This document shows positions 26,586 through 35,183 of a DNA stretch of 64,000 nucleotides, one piece after another. The notes below the pieces were generated by a model. That model ran no database searches, was not told where the DNA came from, and saw nothing but the letters and a program-made list of their open reading frames with translations. The DNA is taken from positions 88,697 to 152,696 of the forward strand of contig NZ_KQ948772.1 in NCBI RefSeq assembly GCF_001514205.1, given 5' to 3'. Each line of letters opens with the position of its first letter. Within the stretch, counting starts at the first letter, position 1. The DNA comes from Streptomyces griseoruber. Lineage in GTDB: Bacteria; Actinomycetota; Actinomycetes; Streptomycetales; Streptomycetaceae. Made by a program: the position numbers and the translations under genes.

Positions 26586-27937
26586 CGGATCTTCGCCTCC
26601 GCCTTGCGGACGGTGACCGGCTCCGCCAACCCCTGCTCGTCACAGATCCGTTGGAGGGTCTCCAGGGTCTCCGCCAGACCGGGGCCGAGCCGCGGGCCGG
26701 GGGTGAAGGTGGCGGGGAGGTGGCGCATCCCCTGGATGACGCCGATGGTCTCGTAGTGGACGGCGCCCCCGGGATCGCACACGAAGTCCGGGGCACGGTC
26801 GAGGACGTGGAGGAGCATCCGCTTGAACACCGTACGGGCCACGTTGGATCCGATGCAGCGGTGGATGCCGAGGCCGAAGGCGGTGTGGCGGTTGCCGGGG
26901 CGGGCGAGGTCGACGCGGTCGGGGTCGGGGAAGACGGCCGGGTCGCGGTTGGCCATCGCCCAGGACAGCCAGAGCCGGTCGCCCTCCCGGAACTCCTTGC
27001 CGGCGATCTCGCAGTCCTCGGCGACGGTACGGCCGTCGCCGGGCGCCGGGGTGAAGTAGCGCAGGAACTCCTCGGTCGCCGGGTCGAGCAGGGTGGCCCG
27101 CTCCCGGCTCAACCGGTCCCGTTCGGCCGGGTGTTGGGAGAGCCATTCCAGGGCGTGCGCGGTGAGCGCGGTGGTGGTGTCGAAGCCGCCGCCGATGAGG
27201 AGGGCGAGCGCGCCGACGAGATCGCCGTCGGACGGCGCCCGCCCGTCGATCTCCATGCGGGCGAGGGCGTCGGCGAGGCCGGGGCGCGGGTTCGCCCGCA
27301 CCTCGTGGAGGGTGGCGCCGATGTCCTTGAGCATGGCCCGGTGCGCCTCGACCACGCGGGCCGTCTCCGGGGAGTGCGGCGGGGTGTAGACGCCGGCGTG
27401 GGCGGGCTCGTTGTACAGCTCCCACTTCTTCAGCGGGATGCCCATCATGGCGAGGGTGAAGACGGCGGGGACGATGTTGGCGAGGTCGTCGACGAAGTCG
27501 ATCCGGCCGGACTCGATCCGCTCGTCGAGGCAGGCGTGGGCCACCTCGTCGATGAACGGGATCCAGCGGGCGATCGCCGCCGGGGACAGGTAGGGGTTCA
27601 GGGCGTCCCGGTAGGCGCGCTGCTCGGGCGGGTCCATCTCCAGGAAGCCGCCCCGGATACCGCGTCCGCGTGCCGGGGCGGGGATGTTGATGCCCTGGTA
27701 GCCGCGGCGTTCGCCGTGCACGTCGTGGTCGTTGGAGAGCTTCTCCCGGGCGCGGGCGAAGGCGAGCAGTTCGCGGTTGCCCGCGGCCACCCAGTGCCCG
27801 CCGTAGGTGTCGGACCAGGCGAGCGGGCAGCCCTCGTGGAAGCCGCGGGTCTCCTCCTCGAACCGGTCGCGGTACTCGGGTGCGTGCCGGTCGAAGTGGA
27901 CGCGGGGGTGTTTGCGGGCCTCGTCGTCATCGCTCAT
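26582..27937 (-). CDS. Cytochrome P450
   Basis: The 451-aa P450 has I-helix GGGFDTTT (249-256), ExxR at Glu290-Arg293 and heme ligand Cys361 in FGLGIHRCIG. A Thr is present at the oxygen-activation position. It should hydroxylate a hydrophobic intermediate. The ferredoxin encoded 15 bp upstream is its probable electron donor; a ferredoxin reductase is not adjacent. Its stop overlaps the DUF35-thiolase start by 4 bp. Confidence 0.93.
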   Translation of the reverse strand: MSDDDEARKHPRVHFDRHAPEYRDRFEEETRGFHEGCPLAWSDTYGGHWVAAGNRELLAFARAREKLSNDHDVHGERRGYQGINIPAPARGRGIRGGFLEMDPPEQRAYRDALNPYLSPAAIARWIPFIDEVAHACLDERIESGRIDFVDDLANIVPAVFTLAMMGIPLKKWELYNEPAHAGVYTPPHSPETARVVEAHRAMLKDIGATLHEVRANPRPGLADALARMEIDGRAPSDGDLVGALALLIGGGFDTTTALTAHALEWLSQHPAERDRLSRERATLLDPATEEFLRYFTPAPGDGRTVAEDCEIAGKEFREGDRLWLSWAMANRDPAVFPDPDRVDLARPGNRHTAFGLGIHRCIGSNVARTVFKRMLLHVLDRAPDFVCDPGGAVHYETIGVIQGMRHLPATFTPGPRLGPGLAETLETLQRICDEQGLAEPVTVRKAEAKIR

Positions 27938-27952
27938 CCGGTGTACCTCCTC

Positions 27953-28144
27953 TCAGAACACGCCGATGGCTCGCTCGGGGCAGGAGCGGACGGCCTCGAC
28001 CACCGCTGCCTCCTGGTCCTCGGGCACCTCGTCGGCGACCGGTGTGGAGTGCCCGTCGATCTCGCTGAGTTCGAAGGCCTCCGGGGCGCGCATGAAGCAC
28101 AGGGTGTGGCCCTGGCAGCGCTCGGGGTCGACACGAACCTTCAC
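27953..28144 (-). CDS. Ferredoxin (3Fe-4S type)
   Basis: The 63-aa protein has ERCQGHTLCFMRAPEAF and a final SCPERAI, a short single-cluster ferredoxin with Cys-x5-Cys and a distal Cys-Pro. This type donates electrons to actinobacterial P450s. GTG 28144 is preceded by GGGAG. It lies between the binding-protein gene and the P450, which supports pairing with the P450. Confidence 0.88.
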   Translation of the reverse strand: MKVRVDPERCQGHTLCFMRAPEAFELSEIDGHSTPVADEVPEDQEAAVVEAVRSCPERAIGVF

Positions 28145-28160
28145 GTTGCTCAACTCCCGT

Positions 28161-29537
28161 TCAGGTGAGGTCGGAGAGGGACTTGCCCACGGAGGCCAGG
28201 GTGGCGGGCTGTCCGTAGTTCCCCTTGTACTTGTAGACGGGGGCGTCGCAGCGGTAGGCACCCTGATCGGGGTCGAAGTCGGCCGCCTTCCATCCCTCGG
28301 CCGTGGCCACGACGACCGAGTAGCACCTGGTCGGTTCCTTCGAGGACAGGTCGAAGGGCGCCTGGAGGCCGCCGGCGGTCCAGGCGGTCTGCTTGAGCGC
28401 GTTGTCGTAGACGCACCTGCGGGTGAGTTCGGCGCAGTCGCGGGCGGAGACGGCGAACAGCAGCCAGGCGGAGAAGGCGCGCAGCACGGGGTAGGTGATC
28501 TGCTTGTCCGGCGCGTACTTCCTGAACAGGTCGACGACCTGTTGGGTGGCCGGGTTGTCGGCGGCGCTCTCCAGGGGTGCGGTGGCGGCCAGTTCGGCGT
28601 AGTTGTGCTGCTTGGCCAGGGCCGGTCCCGCGAGTTGCAGGAAGGCCGGGCCGTAGGCGTTGTTGTTGGCGTCGGTCCAGTCGGGCGCGTAGCCGATGCT
28701 GGTGAGGGCCTGTTCCAGCTTGGCGAGGCTCGCGAAGTCCCCGAGGAAGATCAGGCCCCTGACTTTCCTGGTCTTGATGGCCTGGGCGTAGGGAGTCCAG
28801 TCGGAGACGCCGGCCGCCGGGTAGAGGTCGGTGTAGGCGACCTTGCCGCCGAGACCCGCGACCCCCTCCTCGAACTGAGTGGACATCAGCTTGGTGACGG
28901 GCGAGTCACCGGACACGATGCCGACGTGCTGCGCGGAGCCGGGGTACTTCTTCCCGATCAGCCAGCCGTAGTAGCCGGTGTACTGGAAGTACCCGGCCAC
29001 GGGCTGCGAGGCGATCACCTGGAGGTCGGAGCCGACGGCGCCGGTCTGGCTGGACTGCGCGGGGAAGTTGGGCAGCAGACACTTCAGCCGGTCCTGGACT
29101 CCGAGGGCGTCCAGTGCGGCGCCTCCGCCGACCAGGGCGAAGTCGGACGTGCAGGCTTCCAGCACGCGCTGGCGGACGTCCATGAGCCTGGTGTCGCGGA
29201 CGACGGGCTCGATCCTCCGCCCCCCGATGCCGCCCGCGTCATTGCACCAGTCGGTGAACACCTTGGCGGCGTCGGCGAATTCGGACTTCTTGGTGAAGCC
29301 GACGTCGGACATGACGCCCACCTTGACGCTGCTGCCGGTGACACCCTGTACGGACGAGGGCTTGGCGGTGCCGGGGCCGCAGACGTCCTTGAGCGTGCCG
29401 AAGTCGGCCGAGGTGGTGGAGGCGCCGGTGGCCGGGGTCTGCGCGGCGCCGGTGCCGGTGTCGTCGTCGGATCGGGTGGAACAGCCGGCCAGCAGCACCG
29501 CAAGCACGGTGACCGAGCCGATGAGCAGCCTGCGCAC
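28161..29537 (-). CDS. ABC transporter substrate-binding lipoprotein (Leu/Ile/Val-binding fold)
   Basis: The 458-aa exported protein has a lipobox at VLLAGC (lipidated Cys19) and a periplasmic-binding type I fold (VKVGVMSDVGFTKKSE, GGIGGRRIEPVVRDTR, GLIFLGDFASLA). It could bind the growth substrate or a product for uptake. No permease or ATPase genes are in the window, so it is an orphan subunit that may use a distant transporter or act as a sensor. Confidence 0.87.
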   Translation of the reverse strand: MRRLLIGSVTVLAVLLAGCSTRSDDDTGTGAAQTPATGASTTSADFGTLKDVCGPGTAKPSSVQGVTGSSVKVGVMSDVGFTKKSEFADAAKVFTDWCNDAGGIGGRRIEPVVRDTRLMDVRQRVLEACTSDFALVGGGAALDALGVQDRLKCLLPNFPAQSSQTGAVGSDLQVIASQPVAGYFQYTGYYGWLIGKKYPGSAQHVGIVSGDSPVTKLMSTQFEEGVAGLGGKVAYTDLYPAAGVSDWTPYAQAIKTRKVRGLIFLGDFASLAKLEQALTSIGYAPDWTDANNNAYGPAFLQLAGPALAKQHNYAELAATAPLESAADNPATQQVVDLFRKYAPDKQITYPVLRAFSAWLLFAVSARDCAELTRRCVYDNALKQTAWTAGGLQAPFDLSSKEPTRCYSVVVATAEGWKAADFDPDQGAYRCDAPVYKYKGNYGQPATLASVGKSLSDLT

Positions 29538-29573
29538 GATGTCTCCTCGGGAAGTGCGGGGCCTTCGGGGAAC

Positions 29574-30779
29574 TCAGGTGACCGCGCCGCTCGCCTTGAG
29601 GGCGAGGATGCGGTCCCAGTCGTAGCCGAGCTCGGAGAGGATCTCCTCCGTCTGCGCGGCGAACTCGGGAGCGGGGCCGAGGCGGGTGTCCTCGACGTCG
29701 AACTGGACCGGGCTGGCGACGAGTTCGAGCTCGCCGGCCTGTCCGATGTAGCCGTTGGCGCGCACCTGTGCGTCGGCGGCGGCCTGGAGGGTGTCCTGGA
29801 CCGGGGCCCAGGGGCCGTCCAGGGCGGCGAGGTCCTCTGACCAGTCGGCGAGGGTGCGGCCGGCGATCACCTCGCGGAGGATCTTCACCGCTTCGTCGGT
29901 GTGCGCGGCGATGGACTCGGCCGTGGCGAACCGGGGGTCGCCGGCGAGGTCGGGGCGGCCGAGGCAGTGGCAGACGTTCGCCCAGAACCTCGCGGGCTGG
30001 AGCATCACGAAGGAGATCCAGCGGTCGTCGGCGGTGCGGTAGAGGCCGGAGAGGGGGTTGGTCGGCGAGCCGTGGGCGCTCGGGGTGACGCCCTCCCAGG
30101 CCCGGTCGAGGTGGAGGGAGAGCCCGATGGAGTGGCCGAGCGCCCACAGCCCGCTGCCGAGCAGGGACACGTCGACCACCGGGGCCTCGCCGGTGCGCTC
30201 GCGGCACAGCAGGGCGGCCGCGATGCCGCCCGCGAGGTTGGTGCCGGAGACGGTGTCGCCGTAGGCCGGGCCGGGCGGGCTGATCAGGCCCTCGGTGCCG
30301 GGCGGGGTGACGGAGCGGGCCGTTCCGGCGCGGGACCAGAAGGCGGTCATGTCGTAGCCGCCCTTGCCGGACTCGGGGCCGCGGGGGCCGAGGGCGCTGC
30401 CGCGGGCGTAGACGATCCGCGGGTTGACGGCGCGGATGTCGTCGACGTCGATACGGAGGCGGGCGCGGGAGGCGGGCATGAAGCTGGTGAGGAAGACGTC
30501 GGCGCCCCGGGCCAGCTCGTACAGCACCTCGCGGCCGTCCTCGGTCGCCATGTCGAGGCCGAGGGAGCGCTTGCCGCGGTTGGCGTGGGCGACGTTCGGG
30601 TTGGGTTCGCCCTCCACCTCGAAGGTGCCGGTCCGGCGCAGTCCGCGCTGCGGGTCGCCGGTGACGGCGTGCTCGACCTTGACGACGTCGGCGCCCCAGT
30701 CGGCGAGCACGGCCCCGGCGGAGGGCACGAAGCCGTACATCGCGACCTCCAGGACCCGGATGCCTTCGAGGGGCCTCAT
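29574..30779 (-). CDS. CaiB/BaiF (family III) CoA-transferase
   Basis: The 401-aa protein has GIRVLEVAMYGFVPSAGAVLADWGADVVKVEH, NRGKRSLGLDM and the GGYDMTAFWSRAG region with the catalytic Asp, all typical of family III. It is not a close copy of the 5280 gene. It is coupled to the ALDH by ATGA at 30776-30779. It may activate an acid formed by the aldehyde dehydrogenase using an existing CoA thioester. Confidence 0.87.
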   Translation of the reverse strand: MRPLEGIRVLEVAMYGFVPSAGAVLADWGADVVKVEHAVTGDPQRGLRRTGTFEVEGEPNPNVAHANRGKRSLGLDMATEDGREVLYELARGADVFLTSFMPASRARLRIDVDDIRAVNPRIVYARGSALGPRGPESGKGGYDMTAFWSRAGTARSVTPPGTEGLISPPGPAYGDTVSGTNLAGGIAAALLCRERTGEAPVVDVSLLGSGLWALGHSIGLSLHLDRAWEGVTPSAHGSPTNPLSGLYRTADDRWISFVMLQPARFWANVCHCLGRPDLAGDPRFATAESIAAHTDEAVKILREVIAGRTLADWSEDLAALDGPWAPVQDTLQAAADAQVRANGYIGQAGELELVASPVQFDVEDTRLGPAPEFAAQTEEILSELGYDWDRILALKASGAVT

Positions 30780-32242
30780 GCCGGGTCCTGCGGAACGACC
30801 ACGCGGGCGAACGACTTCTCCTCCAGGAACTCCTCGAAGCCCGCCCGTCCGCTCTCCCGTCCGACGCCGGACTGCTTGTAGCCGCCGAAGGGCACGTCGG
30901 GGGCGAAGTAGTTGCCGCCGTTGATGGAGAAGGTGCCGGTGCGGATACGGCGGGCGACGCGCAGGGCGCGTTCCTCGTCGGCGCTGTGGACGGCGCCGGA
31001 CAGGCCGTACCGGGAGTGGTTGGCGATGCGGACGGCGTCCTCCTCGTCGTCGAAGGGGATCACCGCGAGGACCGGTCCGAAGACCTCCTCCTGGGCGATC
31101 TCGCTGTCGGGGTCGACATGCGCGAGGAGGGTGGGCTCGTAGAACCAGCCGGGGTCGACGGGGTGGCCGCCGCGGACGAGGGTCGCGCCGTCCGCGACCG
31201 CCCGCCGCACCATGCCGTCGACCTTGTCGCGCTGCTGCTCGCTGATGAGCGGGCCCATGGAGGTCTTCGGATCGGTGGGGTCGCCGACCTTGACGCGGTC
31301 GAGCCCGGCGGCGACGAACCGGACGATCTCGTCGTGGTGGGCGCGCGGGACGAGGAGCCGGGAGGTGAGCGCGCAGCCCTGGCCGGAGTGGGAGCAGATG
31401 GTGAACGCGGCGAACAGGGCAGCCTCGGCGAAGTCCGCGTCCTCGAAGACGATCATCGCGGACTTGCCGCCGAGTTCCAGGAAGACCCGCTTCACGGTGT
31501 CCGCGGCGGCGGCCATGATCCGGCGGCCGACGGGGGTCGACCCGGTGAAGGTGACGGCGTCCACGTCCGGGTGGGTGGTGAGGAGTTCGCCGACCTCGGC
31601 GCGCGAGGAGCTGAGCACGTTGACGACGCCGGGCGGTATGTCGGTGTGTTCGGCGATGAGTTCGCCGAGGGCGAGGGTGATGAGCGGGTTCTGCGGGGCG
31701 CCCTTGAGGACGACCGTGCAGCCGGCCGCGAGGGCGGGGGCGAGCTTGGCGAGGGCGAGCTGGTTGGGGTAGTTGTACGGCAGGATCGCGGCGACGACCC
31801 CGGCGGCCTCCTTCTCCACCCAGCGGTGGTGGCGCCGGCCACGCGAGGCGATCTCCCCGAGATCCTCGGTGAACTCGTACGTCTCCAGCAGGTCGGCGTA
31901 GTACGTCACCAGGCCGATCGGCTCGTCGAGCTGGGGGCCGTGGGTGAGCTGGCGCGGGGCGCCCACCTCGGCGATGGTCAACTCGCGCAGCTGCTCACGG
32001 TGTTCGTCGAGGGCCCGCTCCAACTGGCGCAGACAGCGCAGCCGCAGCTCCCGGTCCGTGGACCAGCCGGTGGTGTCGAAGGCGCGGCGGGCGGCGGCGA
32101 CCGCGCTCTGTGCGTCCGCGGCCGTGGCGTCGGGGGCGTGGCCGAGCAGTTCACCGGTGGCGGGGTTGTGGGAGGCGAAGGTGGTCTCCGCCGCGACCAG
32201 TTTGCCGTCGATCAGCTGTGACTTGACGACGAGGGAGCTCAC
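30776..32242 (-). CDS. Aldehyde dehydrogenase
   Basis: The 488-aa NAD(P)-dependent ALDH oxidises an aldehyde to the acid. Catalytic Cys290 is in HSGQGCALTSR, general base Glu256 in FLELGGKSAM, and Asn157 in PYNYPNQL. GTG 32242 overlaps the SDR stop (GTGA), which indicates sequential alcohol and aldehyde oxidation by adjacent genes. ALDHs near mft loci often receive aldehydes formed by mycofactocin-linked alcohol dehydrogenases. Confidence 0.92.
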   Translation of the reverse strand: MSSLVVKSQLIDGKLVAAETTFASHNPATGELLGHAPDATAADAQSAVAAARRAFDTTGWSTDRELRLRCLRQLERALDEHREQLRELTIAEVGAPRQLTHGPQLDEPIGLVTYYADLLETYEFTEDLGEIASRGRRHHRWVEKEAAGVVAAILPYNYPNQLALAKLAPALAAGCTVVLKGAPQNPLITLALGELIAEHTDIPPGVVNVLSSSRAEVGELLTTHPDVDAVTFTGSTPVGRRIMAAAADTVKRVFLELGGKSAMIVFEDADFAEAALFAAFTICSHSGQGCALTSRLLVPRAHHDEIVRFVAAGLDRVKVGDPTDPKTSMGPLISEQQRDKVDGMVRRAVADGATLVRGGHPVDPGWFYEPTLLAHVDPDSEIAQEEVFGPVLAVIPFDDEEDAVRIANHSRYGLSGAVHSADEERALRVARRIRTGTFSINGGNYFAPDVPFGGYKQSGVGRESGRAGFEEFLEEKSFARVVVPQDPA

Positions 32243-32970
32243 AGCCGCACCACCTGTCCGCCGTCCACCGCGACGATCTGTCCGGTGAGCCAGCTCGCGT
32301 CGTCGGAGAGCAGGAAGAGCACCGCGCCCGCCTGGTCGGCGGGGGTGCCCAGCCGCTTGAGGGCGAGGTTCTGCACCATCGCGCCGCGGTGCTCTTCGGG
32401 GACGATGCTGCGGGTGGCCTCGGTGTCCGTCGGCCCGGGGGCGATCGCGTTGACGCGGATGCCGCGCCCGCCGAGTTCGGCGGCGAGGGAGACGGTGAGG
32501 TGGTTGATGCCGGCCTTGGCCAGCCCGTAGAACCCGGTGGGCTGGTAGGCGGCGGTGGACGACTGGTTGACGATCGCCGCGCCCTCCTTCAGGTGGGGCA
32601 GGACGGCACGGGTCACGTGCAGCGCGCCCAGCAGGTTCACCTTGAGGAAGCGGTCGAGGTAGTCGTAGTCGACGGTGACGATGCCCTCGCGGCGCATGCC
32701 GTGGAAGATCGCGGCGTTGTTGACCAGGTGGTCGACGCGCCCGAGTTCGGTGACCACGGTGTCGGCGAGGGCCTGCGCCGAGGCCGGGTCGGCGACGTCG
32801 ACCTTCACGAAGAGGGCGTCGCCGATCTCCTTGGCGACCCGCTGCCCCTGTTCCTCGTTCAGTTCGGCGACGACGACCTTCGCGCCCTCGGCGGCCAGCG
32901 CCTTCGCGCACCCCTCGCCGATGCCCTGTCCGGCCCCGGTGACGATCGCCACCTTGTCCTTGAACCGCAT
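32239..32970 (-). CDS. SDR family oxidoreductase
   Basis: The 243-aa classical SDR has TGAGQGIGEG for cofactor, NNAAIFHG, catalytic SSTAAYQPTGFYGLAKAG (Ser, Tyr, Lys), and a C-terminal DGGQVVRL. ATG 32970 has a strong AGGAGG. It is the first gene of the eleven-gene operon that ends in TetR paralogue 1. Operators 5a and 5b lie 67-120 bp upstream. Its probable role is alcohol oxidation before the ALDH. Confidence 0.9.
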   Translation of the reverse strand: MRFKDKVAIVTGAGQGIGEGCAKALAAEGAKVVVAELNEEQGQRVAKEIGDALFVKVDVADPASAQALADTVVTELGRVDHLVNNAAIFHGMRREGIVTVDYDYLDRFLKVNLLGALHVTRAVLPHLKEGAAIVNQSSTAAYQPTGFYGLAKAGINHLTVSLAAELGGRGIRVNAIAPGPTDTEATRSIVPEEHRGAMVQNLALKRLGTPADQAGAVLFLLSDDASWLTGQIVAVDGGQVVRL

Positions 32971-33036
32971 CCCGCCTCCTCGTTCCGATGTCCGGAAACT
33001 ACATTCTCTATTTGTGCGAATCAAGGATTCGGACGA

Positions 33037-33051
33037 GAGAATCTGATGCTC
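33037..33051. promoter_or_regulatory. Shared palindromic operator, site 5a
   Basis: GAGAATCTGATGCTC matches GAGAAT-N3-ATTCTC with one mismatch in the right half. It lies about 67 bp upstream of the SDR start on the minus strand. An isolated ATTCTC half-site lies at 33003-33008, which suggests more than one dimer can bind this divergent promoter. Confidence 0.6.
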
Positions 33052-33075
33052 TGCACTTCCCGTCGCAACCCTGAT

Positions 33076-33090
33076 GAGAATATGGTTCTC
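33076..33090. promoter_or_regulatory. Shared palindromic operator, site 5b
   Basis: GAGAATATGGTTCTC has a perfect left half and one mismatch in the right half (GTTCTC). It lies 21 bp upstream of the TauD start on the plus strand, at a distance that suits occlusion of its promoter. Confidence 0.72.
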
Positions 33091-33111
33091 GCGAACGGAA
33101 GGGGTGTTTCC

Positions 33112-33918
33112 ATGATCGGTTCGAAGGCCCTGAGCCCGTCGCTCGGGGTGGAGTTCACGGGCGTGTCCGATCCCCTCGACGACGCCTTCGTCACGCGTGC
33201 CGCCGAGGCCCTGAAGTGGCGGGGAGTCCTGCTGGTCCGCGGGCTGCACCTGGACGACGAGCAGCAGCTGGCGTTCAGCCGGCGGCTCGGCGAGGTGGTC
33301 TCGCTCAGGGGCCGGGAGATCTTCCCGATCTCCCTCGACCCCGCCGTCAACCGCACCGCCGAGTACCTGAAGGGCGCCTTCTACTGGCACCTCGACGGCA
33401 CCACCGACGACGTACCCGTCAAGGCGACCACACTGACGGCCCGTCATGTCGCCGCGGTCGGGGGCGGAACGGAGTTCGCCAGCACCTACGCCGCTTACGA
33501 GAACCTGCCGCGCAAGGACCGCGAGCGCTACGAGCGCCTGCGCGTGGTGCACAGCTTCGAGGCGGCGCAGCGGCTGGTCAAACCCGATCCCACGGAGAGC
33601 GAACTGGCCGGATGGCGCACCCAGCCCACCCACGAGATGTCCCTGATCTGGCGGCGCCGCGACGGCCGCCGCTCCCTGGTCACCGGAGCCACCGCCGACC
33701 ACATCGTGGGAATGGGCCCCGGGGAGAGCCGCGCCCTGCTCGACGAACTCCTCGACTGGACCACTCGGGAACGGTTCAGGTACGCCCACGACTGGTCCGT
33801 GGGCGACCTGGTGATCTGGGACAACACCGGGATCCTGCACCGGGCGCTGCCCTACGAGGAGAACTCCGAGCGGCTGCTGCACCGGACGACGGTCGTCGGC
33901 GACGAGGCGTTCGCATGA
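33112..33918 (+). CDS. TauD/TfdA family Fe(II)/2-oxoglutarate dioxygenase
   Basis: The 268-aa dioxygenase couples 2-oxoglutarate decarboxylation to substrate hydroxylation. The HxD motif is in FYWHLDGTTDD, the distal iron His is in TGILHRALPY, and the 2-oxoglutarate-binding Arg is in RLLHRTTVV. ATG 33112 has GGAAGGGG eight bases upstream. An earlier in-frame ATG at 33082 falls inside the operator and is less likely. It overlaps the next SDR gene by ATGA. Confidence 0.9.
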   Translation: MIGSKALSPSLGVEFTGVSDPLDDAFVTRAAEALKWRGVLLVRGLHLDDEQQLAFSRRLGEVVSLRGREIFPISLDPAVNRTAEYLKGAFYWHLDGTTDDVPVKATTLTARHVAAVGGGTEFASTYAAYENLPRKDRERYERLRVVHSFEAAQRLVKPDPTESELAGWRTQPTHEMSLIWRRRDGRRSLVTGATADHIVGMGPGESRALLDELLDWTTRERFRYAHDWSVGDLVIWDNTGILHRALPYEENSERLLHRTTVVGDEAFA

Positions 33919-34628
33919 GGGCCGCGCGGGTCGCCGTGGTGACCGGGGGCGCCTCGGGCATCGGCCGGGCCGTCGCCCGGCGCCTGGCCGCCGACGGCCT
34001 GGAGGTCGCCGTCCTCGACCTCACGCCCGCCGAAGAGGGCTACGGCCTGACGGCCGACGTCACCGACCGGACGCAGGTCGACAAGGCCATGGACGCGGTC
34101 CGCGAGCGCCTCGGCCCGATCTCGGTGCTGGTGAACGCGGCCGGGAAGGACGGTTTCACCCGGTTCGGCGATCTGTCCTTCGCCGACTGGCAGCGGATCG
34201 TCGACATCAACCTCAACGGCGTCTTCCACTGTGTGCAGTCCGCGTTGCCGGACATGTGGGACGGCCGCTGGGGCCGGATCGTCAACATCTCCTCCAGCAG
34301 CACCCACTCCGGCCAGCCCTTCATGGCGCACTACGTCGCCGCCAAGTCCGCGGTGAACGGCCTGACCAAGTCCCTGGCCCTGGAGCTCGGCCCGCGCGGC
34401 ATCACCGTCAACGCGGTCCCGCCCGGCTTCGTGGACACCCCGATGCTGCGCACCGCCGAGCGCGAGCAGCAGCTCGGCGGCTCCGTCGAGGACCACATCG
34501 CCCGTACGCCGGTACGCCGCGTCGGCCGCCCGGAGGACATCGCGGCGGCCTGCTCCTTCCTGGTGAGCGAGGAGGCCGGCTACATCACCGGCCAGATCCT
34601 CGGGGTGAACGGGGGCCGCACCACATGA
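33915..34628 (+). CDS. SDR family oxidoreductase, FabG-like
   Basis: The 237-aa SDR has TGGASGIGRA, NAAGKDGFTRF, Ser in NISSSSTHSG, and Tyr-Lys in HYVAAKSAVNG. VPPGFVDTPM replaces the common APGxVxTPM. It may oxidise the hydroxyl introduced by the TauD enzyme encoded directly upstream. It is coupled on both sides by 4-bp overlaps. Confidence 0.9.
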   Translation: MRAARVAVVTGGASGIGRAVARRLAADGLEVAVLDLTPAEEGYGLTADVTDRTQVDKAMDAVRERLGPISVLVNAAGKDGFTRFGDLSFADWQRIVDINLNGVFHCVQSALPDMWDGRWGRIVNISSSSTHSGQPFMAHYVAAKSAVNGLTKSLALELGPRGITVNAVPPGFVDTPMLRTAEREQQLGGSVEDHIARTPVRRVGRPEDIAAACSFLVSEEAGYITGQILGVNGGRTT

Positions 34629-35176
34629 CGAGGATCCCCCCGATCCCCTACGAGGAGTGGGACGCCGAGGTCCTGCGCCCGCTGACGGGCGGGCGCACGA
34701 TACCCCCGTCCAACGCCCTCGGCCTGCTTCTCAACCACCCCCGCCTGGCGAAGGCCTTCCTGACCTTCAGCACCCAGCTGGTCTACCGCGGCACGCTGCC
34801 GGACAGGACACGGGAACTGGCGATCCTGAGGGTCGCCTGGCGGCGCCGGTGCCGTTACGAGTGGGCGCACCACATACGGATGGCACCTCGGGCAGGCATC
34901 ACGGAAGACGAGTTGGACCAGGTGCGGCGGGGCGCCGACACCCTGGTCAACCGGGCCGTGGACGAGCTGGAGACCGCCTTCGCGCTCTCCGACGGGACCT
35001 ACGCGGAACTGGCCGGGGAACTCGATGAACGGCAGCTCATGGAGTTCGTGTTCATCGTCGGCGCATACGGGCTGCAGGCCTTGGCCTACAACGCCTTCGG
35101 CGTGGAACCCGACGCCGGGATGGACGACGCCGGGATGGACGACGGGGGGATGGGGGAGGACGCCGTACCGCTCTAG
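34625..35176 (+). CDS. Carboxymuconolactone decarboxylase family protein with Asp/Gly/Met tail
   Basis: The 183-aa protein has a CMD core: LPDRTRELAILRVAWRRRCRYEWAHHIRMAPRAGITEDEL, like gamma-carboxymuconolactone decarboxylase relatives. The C-terminal tail after FGVEPDAG repeats DAGMDD/DGGM, encoded by a short tandem repeat at about 35108-35155. The tail is probably disordered and dispensable. The gene ends 7 bp before the convergent double-CMD gene. Confidence 0.83.
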   Translation: MTRIPPIPYEEWDAEVLRPLTGGRTIPPSNALGLLLNHPRLAKAFLTFSTQLVYRGTLPDRTRELAILRVAWRRRCRYEWAHHIRMAPRAGITEDELDQVRRGADTLVNRAVDELETAFALSDGTYAELAGELDERQLMEFVFIVGAYGLQALAYNAFGVEPDAGMDDAGMDDGGMGEDAVPL

Positions 35177-35183
35177 GGGCCTG

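Noticed and set aside
33082-33111. TauD start at ATG 33082
   Set aside because: This start lies inside operator 5b without an RBS, while ATG 33112 has GGAAGGGG at normal spacing.
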